DNA of 64,000 bases from Halichondria panicea (GCF_963675165.1 NC_087380.1:6394071-6458070); one strand, 5' to 3'. Shown: positions 22,750-34,125, counted from the first letter of the stretch. The notes: generated by a model from the letters alone, not told the origin. Numbers and translations: made by a program.

Positions 22750-23052
22750 ACTTTGAGGTAAGTGAGGAGTGCTACCAGGGACACCAATTTAACAGTCTTC
22801 TTCCTCTTCATCTTCAAAGATTCTCTTGTTGCTGTTTGCAGGTACATTAGCAAACTTCTTCTCAACGTCAATCTAAATAAATGGTCCAACCTTCTATCTC
22901 ATCCCTGATCACTTCAATTATTAAGTTAGTATATACCATCTTTTTAGTCTCATGAATCAGCCGCCGTTCTTCATTGTCTTTTGGAACCACAACAGTGGTT
23001 CCAAAAGAACGGCGGCTGATTCATGAGACTAGCATCTTTTGAGGCCATGATG
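22750..23052 (-). pseudogene. Death-family copy 4, relic
   Basis: Exon 1 (ATGGCCTCAAAAGATGCTAG, start at about 23051) is split by a hairpin insertion and resumes as GAAGTGATCAGGGATGAG at about 22915. Intron-1 sequence (CAATCTAAATAAATGGTCC) is then fused directly to a piece of exon 3 around 22868-22750. The Death-domain exon is gone. The copy is clearly dead. Confidence 0.7.
22946..23033. mobile_element. Hairpin insertion in exon 1 of Death copy 4
   Basis: The arm CTCATGAATCAGCCGCCGTT and the segment TTTTGGAACCAC are mirrored by GTGGTTCCAAAAGAACGGCG and GGCTGATTCATGAG. The left arm carries 8 extra bases (TCATTGTC). The loop is essentially absent. Confidence 0.75.
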
Positions 23053-23169
23053 CAAGCTAGCCAGGCGAGGGGGACTCTCCCTCAGGCTGCCCACATTGAC
23101 ATCAACACAACCACAATTATCATCAAAATTACCATCAAAATTACACAGTGCTGTCTCTAGATCTATAGT

Positions 23170-23340
23170 AGCAGTATTTCTAGGAGAGCTATAGGAGTGA
23201 GTGTTTGGGCATCTTTACTGAACTGGTCCTGGGGGTACTCGGGTACTCAACCTCTGCCCCTGTCCCCTCCCCTCCTGGTCCACTGTGACCGTGGTACGCA
23301 GGGAGGAGGCCCTCACTCGATCATAGTATGCCTGCAACTG
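23170..23340 (-). pseudogene. Relic of the XRRA1 terminal exon, copy 4b
   Basis: It is nearly identical to the relic at 10070-10260, including the GTACCCCCAGGACCAG variant. It lies between SREK1-like copy C and the Death copy 4 relic, the same order as in the other units. Confidence 0.6.
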
Positions 23341-23637
23341 GGGGAGGAAGGACGGTGTAAATATAATAATTATCGCCACAAATGCAACAAATTGGTATAT
23401 ATCAGTTGATTAAAATCAGTTGATATTTCTATGTTTGAATGCTCCTGGGCAAATTCTTTTGTGACAAAATTATACTTCAGCTATAGAGAATGTGGACCTT
23501 AGCGGTTAGAGATACTCACCTAACCGAAAAGAAACTATTAAATTTGAGAGGATGTGTATGTACAATACTAGCACACTAGAACCCTGTGCCTACACTCTTC
23601 CTGTGTGCATGTGATGCAGGTGTAGTGATGCACTCAC

Positions 23638-25773
23638 TTGATTGGACGCTCTCCAAACATGGCTCCGTTGTATTGAAGGGCTATGGGCACAGACTCAGGT
23701 ACTGCAAACGTAAACCTGAAGAGTAGAAAAGTGTAGTTGAAGAAAATGAATCCTGCAAACTTATCGTCTATAACTTAATTGGATATGCCAAACGTTTGCA
23801 CCTCTTAGAATGCGGATCAGTTGGCCATTCTATTCTATACTACCCCTCTACACCTATACAAAGTACTGAGAGCATGACTTTTTTCGCTGACTGCTGATAA
23901 CTGTTTCTGAACAAAATGACACATTAAAATGTTTGGTCGAATTCATGTACATGCATGTACTTACTAAATTGACTAGCAACCCCTCACCTGGTGGGTTCGG
24001 TCTCGTCTCCGGCCATCCTCACGTACTTGATCTCACCACAAGGCTGGAAGAAAGTGAGCACTTGTTCAGCCGTCATGTTGCTAGCCAGGTTGCCGACATA
24101 GATGGTGCGTCATATCTCCTCGATCTTGGTGGGGTCAGTGAGAGGGGGGCGGTGAGCTGGGATAGCTGGGGGGCAGGTGTGGGTAGTATCATTATGAGGG
24201 GGGCAGTGAGCTGGGAGAGCTGGGGGGGGGGGGGGGGGGGGCAGGTGTGGGTAGTATACACATTCATAGAGTGCCTTGTCTCAACAGAAAGGGTATCTAT
24301 AATAATGTTTGTATGAACATAACGTTTTCATTCAACCAAGCTGCTAGATAAAGATTGCTTGCGAATACACATATTAACACGAGCTACTCTATAGTATGCA
24401 CAGGAAGCAAGAGAGGAATTTATGGCGATTTCGAGCGCTAAAGCTAATCTTGCATGAATAGTAACTTACAGCTGCAGGGTTAATAGCAGCTCCCATAGCC
24501 ATGGAGGCTGGTCCAGTGGGTGCTGGTGCCCCCATAGAGGGAGGTGTCGGGAGGAGAGGTGCAGTGTGACCCATTGGTTTGCTAGCGCTGTTGGCCAGGG
24601 CAATGGCCGGGGCTGCCAGGAACATCGCAGCAGAACTATCAGGAATCTCAGCTGCAGGGAGTGTTAAGACAAGCATGAAGACAGTTAATACACGTACACT
24701 GTAAGCTTGCTGTAATTAGGGTCTTACACAAACTCATACAAACTCACACAAACTCATTCTACCTTATCAAAGGGTCATTTTCGTGGGGTAAAAATTCGTT
24801 ATTTTCGTGGTCAAGCTGACCTCCACGAAATTTTAACGTAGGCGTGGCTTCAGTGCAGGCAACGAGATTTATACTCACGAAAATCACCGTTTTCCAGATA
24901 AACTAATTGTTTACCTCACGAAAATTACCCGCTATACAGTAGTCATTGTTTACTAGTTCAGAATGTTCCCACAAAATTGTTACTGTACACCAGGGTTTCT
25001 TTCACATTGTAAGTTTGTTTGCAACACAATATTTGAAAGGCTTATACAGTGTCATTCGTAATAACTACACATATTCAAAACCCAGTATACATGTACAGTA
25101 AGTTGAGATAAGAATGAATGCATCACCAAGGCAACTGCCCTAGCTCACCATGTCTTGATCGTGCTATGATGAGAGCTCTGTCTATGAGCACAGTGTTGCT
25201 AAGGTGGAGACAAGCAGCTGCACTGTCTTCCTCCATGAAGTTGATGAAGCACACCTTGGAGGGGACACTCAGAGCAGCAAACTCCCTGCATGGAGATGAG
25301 GGGGACAAAATGGAGGGTGACAGATTGAAAAATGGATGCCATATAGTTGAGACCGTAAATGTACGGCCCTTACACACTAGTTGGGCGTGGCCAGGCCAAC
25401 CGTTCTGACAGGTGACTGGAGGACACGCTTATTGTACATACATTGATATAAAAGACATTGCTGTACTTAGCTTATCATCCATTTATACAATCACAATTAA
25501 CAGATTTAAACAATTACAATTAACAGATTTAAACATGTATAAAATTATAATGGGAACAGAAGGGTTAGCATAATCCCTACTAGTCATTAGCTGGGTACTA
25601 GGTACAGGCTTTGTTTTCTCCAAATGATACCCCCTCTCTCTCTCTCTCTCCACTTACTCCTCACGGAAGAGCCTCAGTTCCTCAATGTCTCCAAAGTAAC
25701 TGAACAGCTCCCTCATTTGTTGGAGGCCAGCAGAGGGTGACACATTGGTCACTTGGATCAGAGTAGTAGACAT
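23638..25773 (-). pseudogene. SREK1-like gene copy C (decayed)
   Basis: The exons are 25773-25658, 25285-25149, 24651-24470, an RRM2 exon ending at 23988, and 23715-23638. Exons 1-3 are open and correctly phased. RRM2 contains a nonsense change: GAGATATGACGC where copy A has GAGATACGACGC, giving a stop just before RTIYVGNLAS. Exon 5 has the same three-codon loss in the RNP1 core as copy B, so B and C share an ancestor. A G-run of about 20 bases lies upstream of RRM2. Confidence 0.7.
24765..24945. mobile_element. MITE, ACCCGCTATAC family
   Basis: The right end CGAAAATTACCCGCTATAC and a degenerate left end (TTTTCGTGGGGTAAAA) enclose a TTTTCGTGG-rich foldback interior. Relatives lie at 31028-31178, 32136-32285 and 42211-42418. 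Confidence 0.55.
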
Positions 25774-26620
25774 GGCTAGCTACTATACTAGACACTCTGT
25801 ACAGTTCTATTCCATGTGCATGTACGTGCTGAGGCTGATTCGATCTTTACCCAATACACCTTTGTTTGTTTTTACAGGGGGAGTACCCTACATAAACAGT
25901 TCTGTACAACCCTTTCAGTTGACAAAAATAATCATCAATACAGACATTACATGTAGATCTAGCTACCTACAAATGTACATTATGGGCTTTCTAGATAAAA
26001 ATGCGTTAGGTTTGATTTACAAGATGTGAGGCTGAAGGACTACTGACATGTAGATAACAGAAAAATAAACATTCAAAAAGACACGAAATGTTTAAGTTAC
26101 ACTATACCTACATGTATCAAGAAGACACACACACACACATACACACAACCAACCGGTCACAATTAACGTTTTAGACTGACTCTTAAAGTTTAACAATTAT
26201 TTGGTGAGAAACTGCAATCAGGGCTGGTCTGTGGGTAAAGAATGTATATAATATTATAGCAGCCAGTCAATGTTAATGTTTAACTGAGTACTGGTAACAC
26301 AGTGGGTTTACCACCCTGTCTGCCCTATCGATCTGACATAGGTACAACTACTGATGTCATACATCAAGATTACCTCTTTGTGTTAATGCACTATAGATCT
26401 CGATATCGTCAGGGATACCAATGCTCTGTGAGTAGAAAGCAATCAGTGATCATCAATGTACACAGTAAGTTAGCCTTGATCCCAGCCCCTATCAATTGAG
26501 AACGGCCTGGAATCGAGGCTAACAGTAAGTATAATTACAAAACTGGTGTCATACGTACATACATTAGAAGCTAAATGCTAAATTGGAGTGCTAAATTTTC
26601 AGGCACTTTAATACGGTCAT
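25774..26620. other. Intergenic part of the duplicated unit
   Basis: Paralogous to 12506-13370 and 6096-6960. I see no gene; a short CA run lies near 26127-26145. Confidence 0.55.
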
Positions 26621-26623
26621 GGT

Positions 26624-27020
26624 GGTATACAGTAGACTCTCGTTAATCTGGTCACCCTTGGAACAGTGCAGCTTGGCTGGAATAGCGAGGTGACTGCATT
26701 TTAGAAAATAGCTGCAGCTAAAAAGCTACCCTAATGACTAATTTTGCGGTTCTGTCTCGAGGATAATGAATCATTACTGCTCTCTATTTAAGTGTACTGC
26801 CAAACTATATATACCCAAAACGGCCGTAATAAAAACGTATATAAAACCTAGTTTTGGGCAGCCAGAACTGACCAGTATATACGGAATAGCGAGTGGCCGC
26901 ACTTCAGGGCGAGTTTTGTGTAGTAAAGATCAAGCTAGCAATCTGTGCTAACGAAACGACCGGTTATATCGAGGTGTCCGTATTCAGAGAACCAGAATTG
27001 CAAGAGTCTACTGTATATAC
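26624..27020. mobile_element. Pogo-like MITE, fullest copy
   Basis: The left end ACAGTAGACTCTCGTTAATC and the right end GAATTGCAAGAGTCTACTGT are inverted copies of each other, flanked by TA. The interior has no gene and contains GACTAATTTTGCGGTTCTGT, as in the sister copies. Confidence 0.7.
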
Positions 27021-27268
27021 TTAGTGGCGTGGTAATGTTTAAGCTTTTCATAACAATTTAATGTTCTGTTGGTAGAATGCATCAGTCATCAGTCATCAGT
27101 GGTCACCATGCAATGTACTATGTGAGGAGATAGCTAGCTAGTATGCTACTACATATATACTTATAGTGTCATGATCGTTGTCAGAGATCTTAATTAGTGG
27201 TCAATCACGATGTACAATTAACAAATAACATGACCCACGTATTACCATTGGTGTCATACAAAGAATAC

Positions 27269-29160
27269 CTGTGGTAAAACAGAAAAGGTCGATGAACTCA
27301 GTTGAGGCGATGACCATGTATCTTGAGCAGGATTTGGTGGATTTGATTGCTGTTGGTAGAATGTAATCAGAGATCAGTGTTTATCAATTAATGCACTCCA
27401 GCTAGTATTTTACTACATATATACTTGTAGTCTATTTGTGTCAACTGGTGACCTTAAGTCATGATCGTTGTCAGAGATCTTAATTAGTGGTCAATCACGA
27501 TGTACAATTAACAAATAGCAGGATACATTAAACAAGAGGGCGGCCAATTATTTGCGAGTACTAATTTTTGCGATTTTACTCTCTCGAAATAGCAGAAATT
27601 AATACACGCGAAAATATGTCACCTTATTAAGATATAGATATATACTCGTAGTCTATTCGTGGTGATTAGTGAATCTAAATCAATTACAATTTCTTAATCA
27701 GTTAGTCGATCACCAACACAAAATACTATAACCGTACATGGTACGATGATAGCTGGAGGAATCACTATAGCTTCACTAAGAATACCTCACCTCACTAGAT
27801 ATCAAGAATAAATGATTCTTGCAAAGCCAAGCATAGATTACTGTACGTATAATTATAATAAAAACTATGACCCTCGTATTACCAAGGGCTTATACAGAGA
27901 AGATACTTCTCTGTATACGCCCTTGGTAATACCATTGAAGATGTCGAAACAGAAGACATTGGAGGTGTAATATTAAGATGCTGTAAATTGGTAGAATGTA
28001 AATCAAAGATCAGTGTTCACCAATGAGAGGTGACAGCTAGTACATACACTAATATTATAGTTGTAGTTTCTTGTACATACCCTAACCCTTTTAGAAAATA
28101 GCTGCAGCTAAAAAGCGACCCTAATGACTAATTTTGCGGTTCTATCTCGAGGATAATGAACATTATGATCTCTATTTATTAACAATTCTGCCAAACTATA
28201 TACCCAAAACGGCCGTAATAAACGTAGTAAAACCTAGTTTTGGGCATCCAGAACTGACCAATATACGGAATAGCGAGTAGCCGCACTTCAGGGCGAGTTT
28301 TGTGCAGTAAAGATCAAGCTAGCAATCTGTGCCGAAAGAAACGACCGGTTATATCGAGGTGTCCGTATTCAGAGAGCCGGAATTGCGAGAGTCTACTGTA
28401 TAATTAGTGGTGTGGTAATGTTTAAGCTATTCATCAAATGTTCTGTGGTAGAATGCATCAGTCATCAGTGGTCACCATACAATGTGCTGTGAGGAGACAG
28501 CTAGCTAGTATTCTACTACATATATACTTGTAGTCTATTTGTGTCAACTGGTGATCTAAGTCATGATCGTCATCAGAGATCTTAATTAGTGGTCAATCAC
28601 GATGTACAATTAACAAATAGCATGACCCTTGTATTACCATTGGTATTATACAAAGATACCTCTGATGAAAATGAAAAGGTCGGTGAATTCCGTTGAGGCG
28701 AACTCCAATAAGGCGAACTCTGTTGGTAGAAATTAGAAATCAGTGTTCACCAATTAATGTACTCCAGCTAGTATTCTACTAACTCCAATGAGGCTGTTGG
28801 TAGAAATTAGAAATCAGAGATCACCAATTAATGTACTCCAGCTAGTATTCTACTACATACACACTTGTAGTCTATTTGAGTCAACTGGTGACCTTAAGTC
28901 ATGATTGTTGTCAGAGATCATAATTATAGTGGTCAATCACGATGTACAAGCTGGAGGAATCACTATAATTGTCTTCACAAATTACTTTCTCACCTCAAAA
29001 TATGTACTAGGCACCATTGCTGAAGAAACATTTCTTTGATAAAGTGATTCCTCCAAATTAAGCCAAGCATTAGATTCCTGTGCGTATAATAAAAACCATG
29101 ACCTCGTATTACCTGTACTGGTGATTCATAATCAGGATGGTGTGATTCATAATCAGGATG
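27269..29160 (-). CDS. Tail mini-exons downstream of Death copy 5 (phase 0-0)
   Basis: At least three symmetric exons are readable: 29160-29113 (48 nt; HPDYESH repeated twice), 28719-28660 (60 nt; SSPYWSSPQRNSPTFS) and 27349-27269 (81 nt; QSNPPNPAQDTWSSPQ). Each follows the CTACCAACAG acceptor and ends before GTAATAC/GTATC/GTATTC. They are separated by 300-600-bp intron-like repeats. A further exon-like unit near 28797 hits a stop at once. They lie several kilobases beyond the last sure exon of copy 5, so membership is inferred. Confidence 0.42.
27881..27930. repeat. Short palindrome with CCAAGGGC ends
   Basis: TACCAAGGGCTTATACAGAG is mirrored by CTCTGTATACGCCCTTGGTA around a tiny loop. The ends match the larger CAAGGGCGTATA foldback elements at 29563 and 31700, so it may be a minimal derivative. 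Confidence 0.65.
28083..28408. mobile_element. Pogo-like MITE, left-truncated
   Basis: It shares TTTTAGAAAATAGCTGCAGC through to GGAATTGCGAGAGTCTACTG with the element at 26624-27020, lacking the first ~60 bp including the left terminal repeat. Confidence 0.55.
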
Positions 29161-29562
29161 CTGTTGGTAGAATGTAAATCAGAGATTAGTGTTCACCAAT
29201 GACTCAGCTAGCAGGCCTTCATACACAGAAAAAATTGACAGGGGGTCAAAATGTTTGTTTTATGGTGCATTCTTAGGAACTGAGGTGTCAGTGTTAGAGT
29301 TAGGGTTTTTATGAAATATACATGGCAAAACACAGTAAAAATGCGAACGGCGACAATTTTCAAGCCTAGGTGCTTAATGGTACTATGAGTAGAGCTGTGT
29401 CTATTCCTGTGGCTACTGCATCGGTATATAGAGCAAAGCTATTCCCAGACAAAGCTAATCAAAACACAGCAGCTTGAGCGACACCTAACTTAATGAAAAT
29501 AGCTGGAATATCCCCCTTTACTACAGATAGTGAATTGTGGAGAGGTTGTTATGAATAATATC

Positions 29563-29770
29563 AAGGGCGTATAAAAGAAGAGAGGGCATGCAACTCCACT
29601 ATCAGTACACGTAGCTAGCAGAGTTCAAACGTGGGCGGAGGAATGTGTGCATTTGCATGAAGTGCTAAAAACTGCGTTTCATGCACAGTCATGCACATTC
29701 ATCCGCCCACGTTTGAACTCTGCTCGTATAGGAGTTGCATGCCCTCTCTTCTTTTATACGCCCTTGATAA
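29563..29770. mobile_element. MITE with CAAGGGCGTATAAAAG ends
   Basis: TCAAGGGCGTATAAAAGAAG and its inverse bound about 205 bp. The arms extend through AGAGGGCATGCAACTCC. The paralogous segment at 32820-32840 lacks it, giving an empty-site comparison. Confidence 0.75.
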
Positions 29771-29989
29771 TATGCTTAGTTGATGTGTCACAGGCATCGT
29801 GTTATGGCCTAATCCCAGGGGGGAATCTGTAGCCAGCCCCCCCCCCCTGTATCTAGAGTACACTATATAGCTAGCTGTCACCTCACAGCATATTGGTGGA
29901 CACTGATCTCTGATTTACATTCTACCAACATAATCCTGATAGGACACATGCAGTGTATCAATTGCCTCAAGTGAGTTTCACCGACCCTG

Positions 29990-30420
29990 TTTCATATCAG
30001 AGGAGGAATGCCAGGGTCAAAAACTCATTAATTAAAACTTAAAACAGTATACCCTCGCGCCCCTGGGTTTATACACTACCACTAGCTTAATCCTCTTTAT
30101 AATCACAAGAGGAATCGGTTGAGCTATCGCGCCCCAGAGGAATCAGCTTGAGAGAAGAGATCCAGACCTTTTATTACATTCTTCGAAACCACAAGATTGG
30201 AAAATTAGCCTTTCGTGGCTAGGGTATAAATTTTGATGTACTGGCTTACTGCACTGGATAGATCTAGGTATAGTAAGCTTCCCAAGCGGGCTAATAAAGA
30301 ACAGAAGCGCTAAGCTGCTATATGCAGCAAATGTCAAGAACCTAGAACAAAGAATGTTTAATCCTTCAATTAAACGTGACCCTATTGACCCTGGCGTTCC
30401 TCTTCTGGTTTCATATAATG
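29990..30420. mobile_element. Foldback element with GGAATGCCAGGGTCA ends
   Basis: AGAGGAGGAATGCCAGGGTC on the left and TGACCCTGGCGTTCCTCTT on the right are inverted repeats around about 390 bp of non-coding sequence. A second copy lies at about 33600-33985 in the paralogous segment. Confidence 0.6.
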
Positions 30421-30552
30421 TTTATCGAGTATGTAGTAGAGAATACTATAAATATTATAGTTGTAGTTTTGCAGTGTTCACCAATGTGAGGTGACATGCA
30501 GCTAGTATCAGTAGGTTTACATAGGATTGGCAGTGGGTTTGCCCGTGTTTAG

Positions 30553-30717
30553 CAATGTTCGCGAAATGATTGCTTACCGGAAGCCACGCCTTTAAATATT
30601 TGCACGTTATAGCAGATTATTCTAAGAACAATTTTCGTGGACTTAATTTTCGTGTAGGATTGCTAACCCACGAAATCAGCAAAAATTAAGTCCCTCGAAA
30701 ATTTCACGCTATACGAA
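30553..30717. mobile_element. Partial MITE related to 2130-2368
   Basis: It shares GCTTACCGGAAGCCAC and CGTGGACTTAATTTTC and ends CCCTCGAAAATTTCACGCTATACG. The left end is missing. Confidence 0.6.
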
Positions 30718-31027
30718 ATTAATGTTGTGCAATTGTTGACAATGAACGCACACACATATGCAGTTATTAGAAGAGGAGCTTAATGAAACAGAAGTCTATA
30801 TATGGCTTAATGGACTGCACGACAAAATGTTTTCCTTTAAAACAAACAATCATCATAATGTTTGTATAAAAGCTATTAGCAAGTAGCTTTATGTTATGAA
30901 ACCTCCGAGGCATCAGCACTCGCGGTGTTTTCATTAATTAATCAATGATGTTCCAGGATAGAAGCATGTAGATCTACAATGTGGAAGTTTTAATAAGTAT
31001 TTTGCATTAATTTCCTGTCAACGAATA

Positions 31028-31178
31028 CTGTATGGTGGGTAATTTTCGTTCGTGCAAATTTTCGTACAAACGACACTTTAATATTCGTACAGCTCGGATA
31101 GTGAAGTTGAATCTATCTTTTCGTATGATGCACTTCAATATGAAATATACGAAAATAACCTGCTATACAGTAATTAAA
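31028..31178. mobile_element. MITE, CTATAC/GGTAATTTTCG family
   Basis: Left GTATGGTGGGTAATTTTCG and right CGAAAATAACCTGCTATAC face each other across about 150 bp with no gene. Confidence 0.55.
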
Positions 31179-31289
31179 AAAGGGGGTGAATCTGCAATGA
31201 GGTCAGAGTTCACAAAATTAATGTTGCTTCTGGCAGTGTACATACATGCAGCTTTGCAGCTCTTTTCCGACTCTTGTAGCTAACAAACA

Positions 31290-31530
31290 GCTAGCGCTTT
31301 AGTGCAAGGCTAATAACTCAAATAGAAAGTTTGTGCGAACAGATAGTGCTACAAAAGATTCTGAAGAGACTGCAACAGCTTTCACTGTGAGTAAAACTAG
31401 CCATAACTCGAGAAAGAAGCTGTAGTTTGCTAATCCACGAATCACAATCCAAGAGAACGTGGCTAGAAGCCTAGAGAAGCTGTTATTTTTCGTCGCATTG
31501 CAACCGTTGAGCAGTTACAGCTGAAACAGA
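31290..31530. repeat. Dispersed repeat, inverted copy of 19413-19640
   Basis: It contains CATAACTCGAGAAAGAAGCT and GAAACAGACACACAGTC, complements of the sequence near 19413-19550, with moderate divergence. No coding frame. Confidence 0.5.
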
Positions 31531-31697
31531 CACACAGTCAAATTTAATATCCCTCGTGCGGCTACGCCTCGAGGCATATTACAAAATCAGCTACATATAC
31601 ATCAGTATGTAATAGTGTATCCCTTCAGAGTTTCATCTAATGGGGGGGGGCAGGGGTAACCTTCCCCCCTCCCAAATTTTGTAGAATTATGACATAT

Positions 31698-31925
31698 CAT
31701 CAAGGGCGTATAAAAGAAGAGAGGGCATGCAACTCCATATGAGCAGAGTTCAAACGTGGGCGGATGAATGTGCATGACTGTGCATGAAATGCTAAAAATA
31801 GAAATTTCTATTTTTAGCACTTCATGCAAATGCACACATTCCTCCGCCCATGTTTAAACTCTACTAGCTACGTGTACTGATATAGTGGAGTTGCATGCCC
31901 TCTCTTCTTTTATACGCCCTTGATA
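31698..31925. mobile_element. MITE with CAAGGGCGTATAAAAG ends, second copy
   Basis: Near-perfect inverted repeat with arms of about 100 bp meeting at AAATAGAAATTTCTATTT. Same family and interior as 29563-29770 (CGTGGGCGGATGAATGTG). Confidence 0.8.
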
Positions 31926-32135
31926 TCATCACATTAGTACTGTCTATGATGTGCAATATGTAACTCATCTACTGTGATGTAATAGAGGGTGTGATCAAAC
32001 ATTTTACGTCGTGTTTCCGCGTGCCCAAACCTTCCCCCCAAACATTTAATCCTAGATGAAACCCTTCAGGGATTTGACCTTATGGACTTAGGTACGACCA
32101 CTGGTGTCATATACGTCATGAAAAGTTTTACAAGA

Positions 32136-32285
32136 ATACCGATATAGCGTGTAATTTTTGTGGGATAAATTTGCTTCATTACATGCACTGTATTGCATGC
32201 GTTTCGGCAAGCCACGCCTATGTTTCCGCGGGTAAAATTTTTGTAGAGGTCAGCCTGTCCACGAAATTACCCACGAAACGGTAGC
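32136..32285. mobile_element. MITE, TTTTCGTGG family
   Basis: Left GATATAGCGTGTAATTTTTG and right CACGAAATTACCCACGAAAC are inverted relatives. The interior has CAAGCCACGCCTATGTTTCC. Confidence 0.5.
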
Positions 32286-32539
32286 CAATTTTGTATTGAT
32301 CATCATAACAGATATCCATGGTCAATCACCAATATACAGTTACGTAACAAAATACCCGCTAGGTATGATCGTACTACATGTACCATACATAAATCTTACA
32401 AGAATACCCGACTTGCTTACCTCCTCAATTTCATATTGTTCATATTGTTCATATTGTTCATCCTCCTCTTCTCCCTATATAAAAAGGCATACTAACCATA
32501 ATAAAGAAAAAGTTGTGACAAATACAATGATATGTCAAG

Positions 32540-34125
32540 GTGGTACTCTTTTTTCTGAGGTGTCAGTGTTAGAGTTAGGGTTTTTATGAAATATACATAG
32601 CAAAACACAGTAGAAATGTGAACGGTGACAATTTTCAAGCCTAGGTGCTTAAGAGTAGAGCTGTGCCTATTCATGTGGCTACTGCATCGGTATATAGAGC
32701 AAAGCTATTCCCAGACGAAGCTAATCAAAACACGGCAGCTTGAGCGACACCTAACTTAATGAAAATCGCTGGAATCTCCCCCTTTACTACAGATAGTGAA
32801 TTGTGGAGAGGTTGTTATGAATAATAACAAGATCTTTGCTTAGTTGGTGTGTCTATAGATAGAAGAGGAAGAGGGATTGGTAACGAAAGTACCCTCGTGT
32901 AATACCCGCTTTACCCGCGGTTCAATCGAGGCTGTGTCAACAAGCTAAAGCTGTAGATGGGCGTGTTCCGGTTAGGCCAAGCTGATGGCCTATTTCTACA
33001 CACAGTGTATAATATACCACAAGCATATATGCTCAGTCTGTGCAACTCACTCATATTTAAAGGTCTATGCCTATTTTAGTAGTTATAACCAGCACGCTTA
33101 CACGTTTTAGCAATACAAGACTATAAATAGCAGCTGTTCGCCTAAAACTTTACTGGAATGTCCCTTTTTACTGGGTGTGGTCAGTCATTAGCAAGTATAA
33201 CACGTGGCTCACAGACTGGGCGTGTTATATATTGCTGAAAAAGATTGTCTCGAGAAAACACAACTTTCTTATTGAGCGAGTTACCCGGCAAAATAGCCTC
33301 GTTTATAGGGCGTAACGCGGATAGTTTTCGAGGTTTTACTGCAGATTCAATGTAAAATGATCACGTGTACTGCTTCCATTACCAATCCCTCTTACTCTTC
33401 TATCTATGGTGTGTCACAGGCATTGTGTTATGGCCTAATCCCAGGGGGGAATCTGTAGCAAGCCCCACCCCCACCCCACCTCACAGCATAATATTGGTGG
33501 ACACTGATCTCTGATTTACATTCTACCAACAGAATCCTGATAGGACGCATGCAGTGTATCAAATGCCTCAAGTGAGTTTCACCGACCCCTTCTGTTTCAT
33601 ATCAGAGGAGGAATGCCAGGGTCAAAAAGTCATTAATTAAAACTGGCCCTGTGTTTTACATGTAAAACTGAGTATACCCTCGCGCCCCTGGGTTTATACA
33701 CTACCACTAGCTTAATCCTTTATAATCACAAGAGGAATCGGTTGAGCTATCGCGCCCCAGAGGAATCAGCTTGAGAGAAGAGATCCAGGATTTAATGACC
33801 TTTTATTACATTCTTCGAAACCACAACATTGGAAAATTAGCCTTTCGTGGCTAGTAAGCTTCCCAAGCGGGCTAATAAAGAACAGAAGCGCTAGCTGCTA
33901 TATGCAGCAAAGGTCAAGAACCTAGAACAAGAATGTTTAATCCTTCATTAAACGTGACCCTATTGACCCTGGCATTCCTCTTCTGGTTTCATATAATGTT
34001 TATCGAGTATGTAGTAGAGAATACTATAAATATTATTATAGTTGTAGTTTTGCAGTGTTCACCAATGTGAGGTGACATGCAGCTAGATCAGTAGGATTGG
34101 CAGTGGGTTTGCCCGTGTTTAGCAA
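32540..34125. repeat. Direct segmental repeat, right copy
   Basis: The partner of 29240-30525, interrupted by the transposon at 32854-33410. It contains the second GGAATGCCAGGGTCA foldback element. No gene is seen. Confidence 0.7.
32854..33410. mobile_element. TIR DNA transposon, 0.56 kb
   Basis: Left TATAGATAGAAGAGGAAGAG and right ending CTCTTCTATCTATGG are inverted, followed inward by GGGATTGGTAACG. GTGTC flanks both sides. The paralogous segment at 29780 reads GTTGATGTGTCACAGGCA without the element, confirming insertion and target-site duplication. Confidence 0.8.

Larger units (their letters stand above)
29240..30525. repeat. Direct segmental repeat, left copy
   Basis: 29270-29545 and 29775-30525 align with 32555-32830 and 33410-34125, for example GTTAGAGTTAGGGTTTTTAT and CCCTCGCGCCCCTGGGTTTA. 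The left copy alone carries the foldback MITE at 29563-29770; the right copy alone carries the transposon at 32854-33410. The segment holds inverted (plus-oriented) tail-exon sequence at about 29930. Confidence 0.7.

Noticed and set aside
28075-28095. Telomere-like CCCTAACCC
   Set aside because: A single short occurrence next to a MITE; no array.
7175-29180. Regularly spaced repeats resembling a CRISPR array
   Set aside because: The repeats are hundreds of bp, degenerate, in an animal genome, and include splice sites; they are exon-intron duplications.
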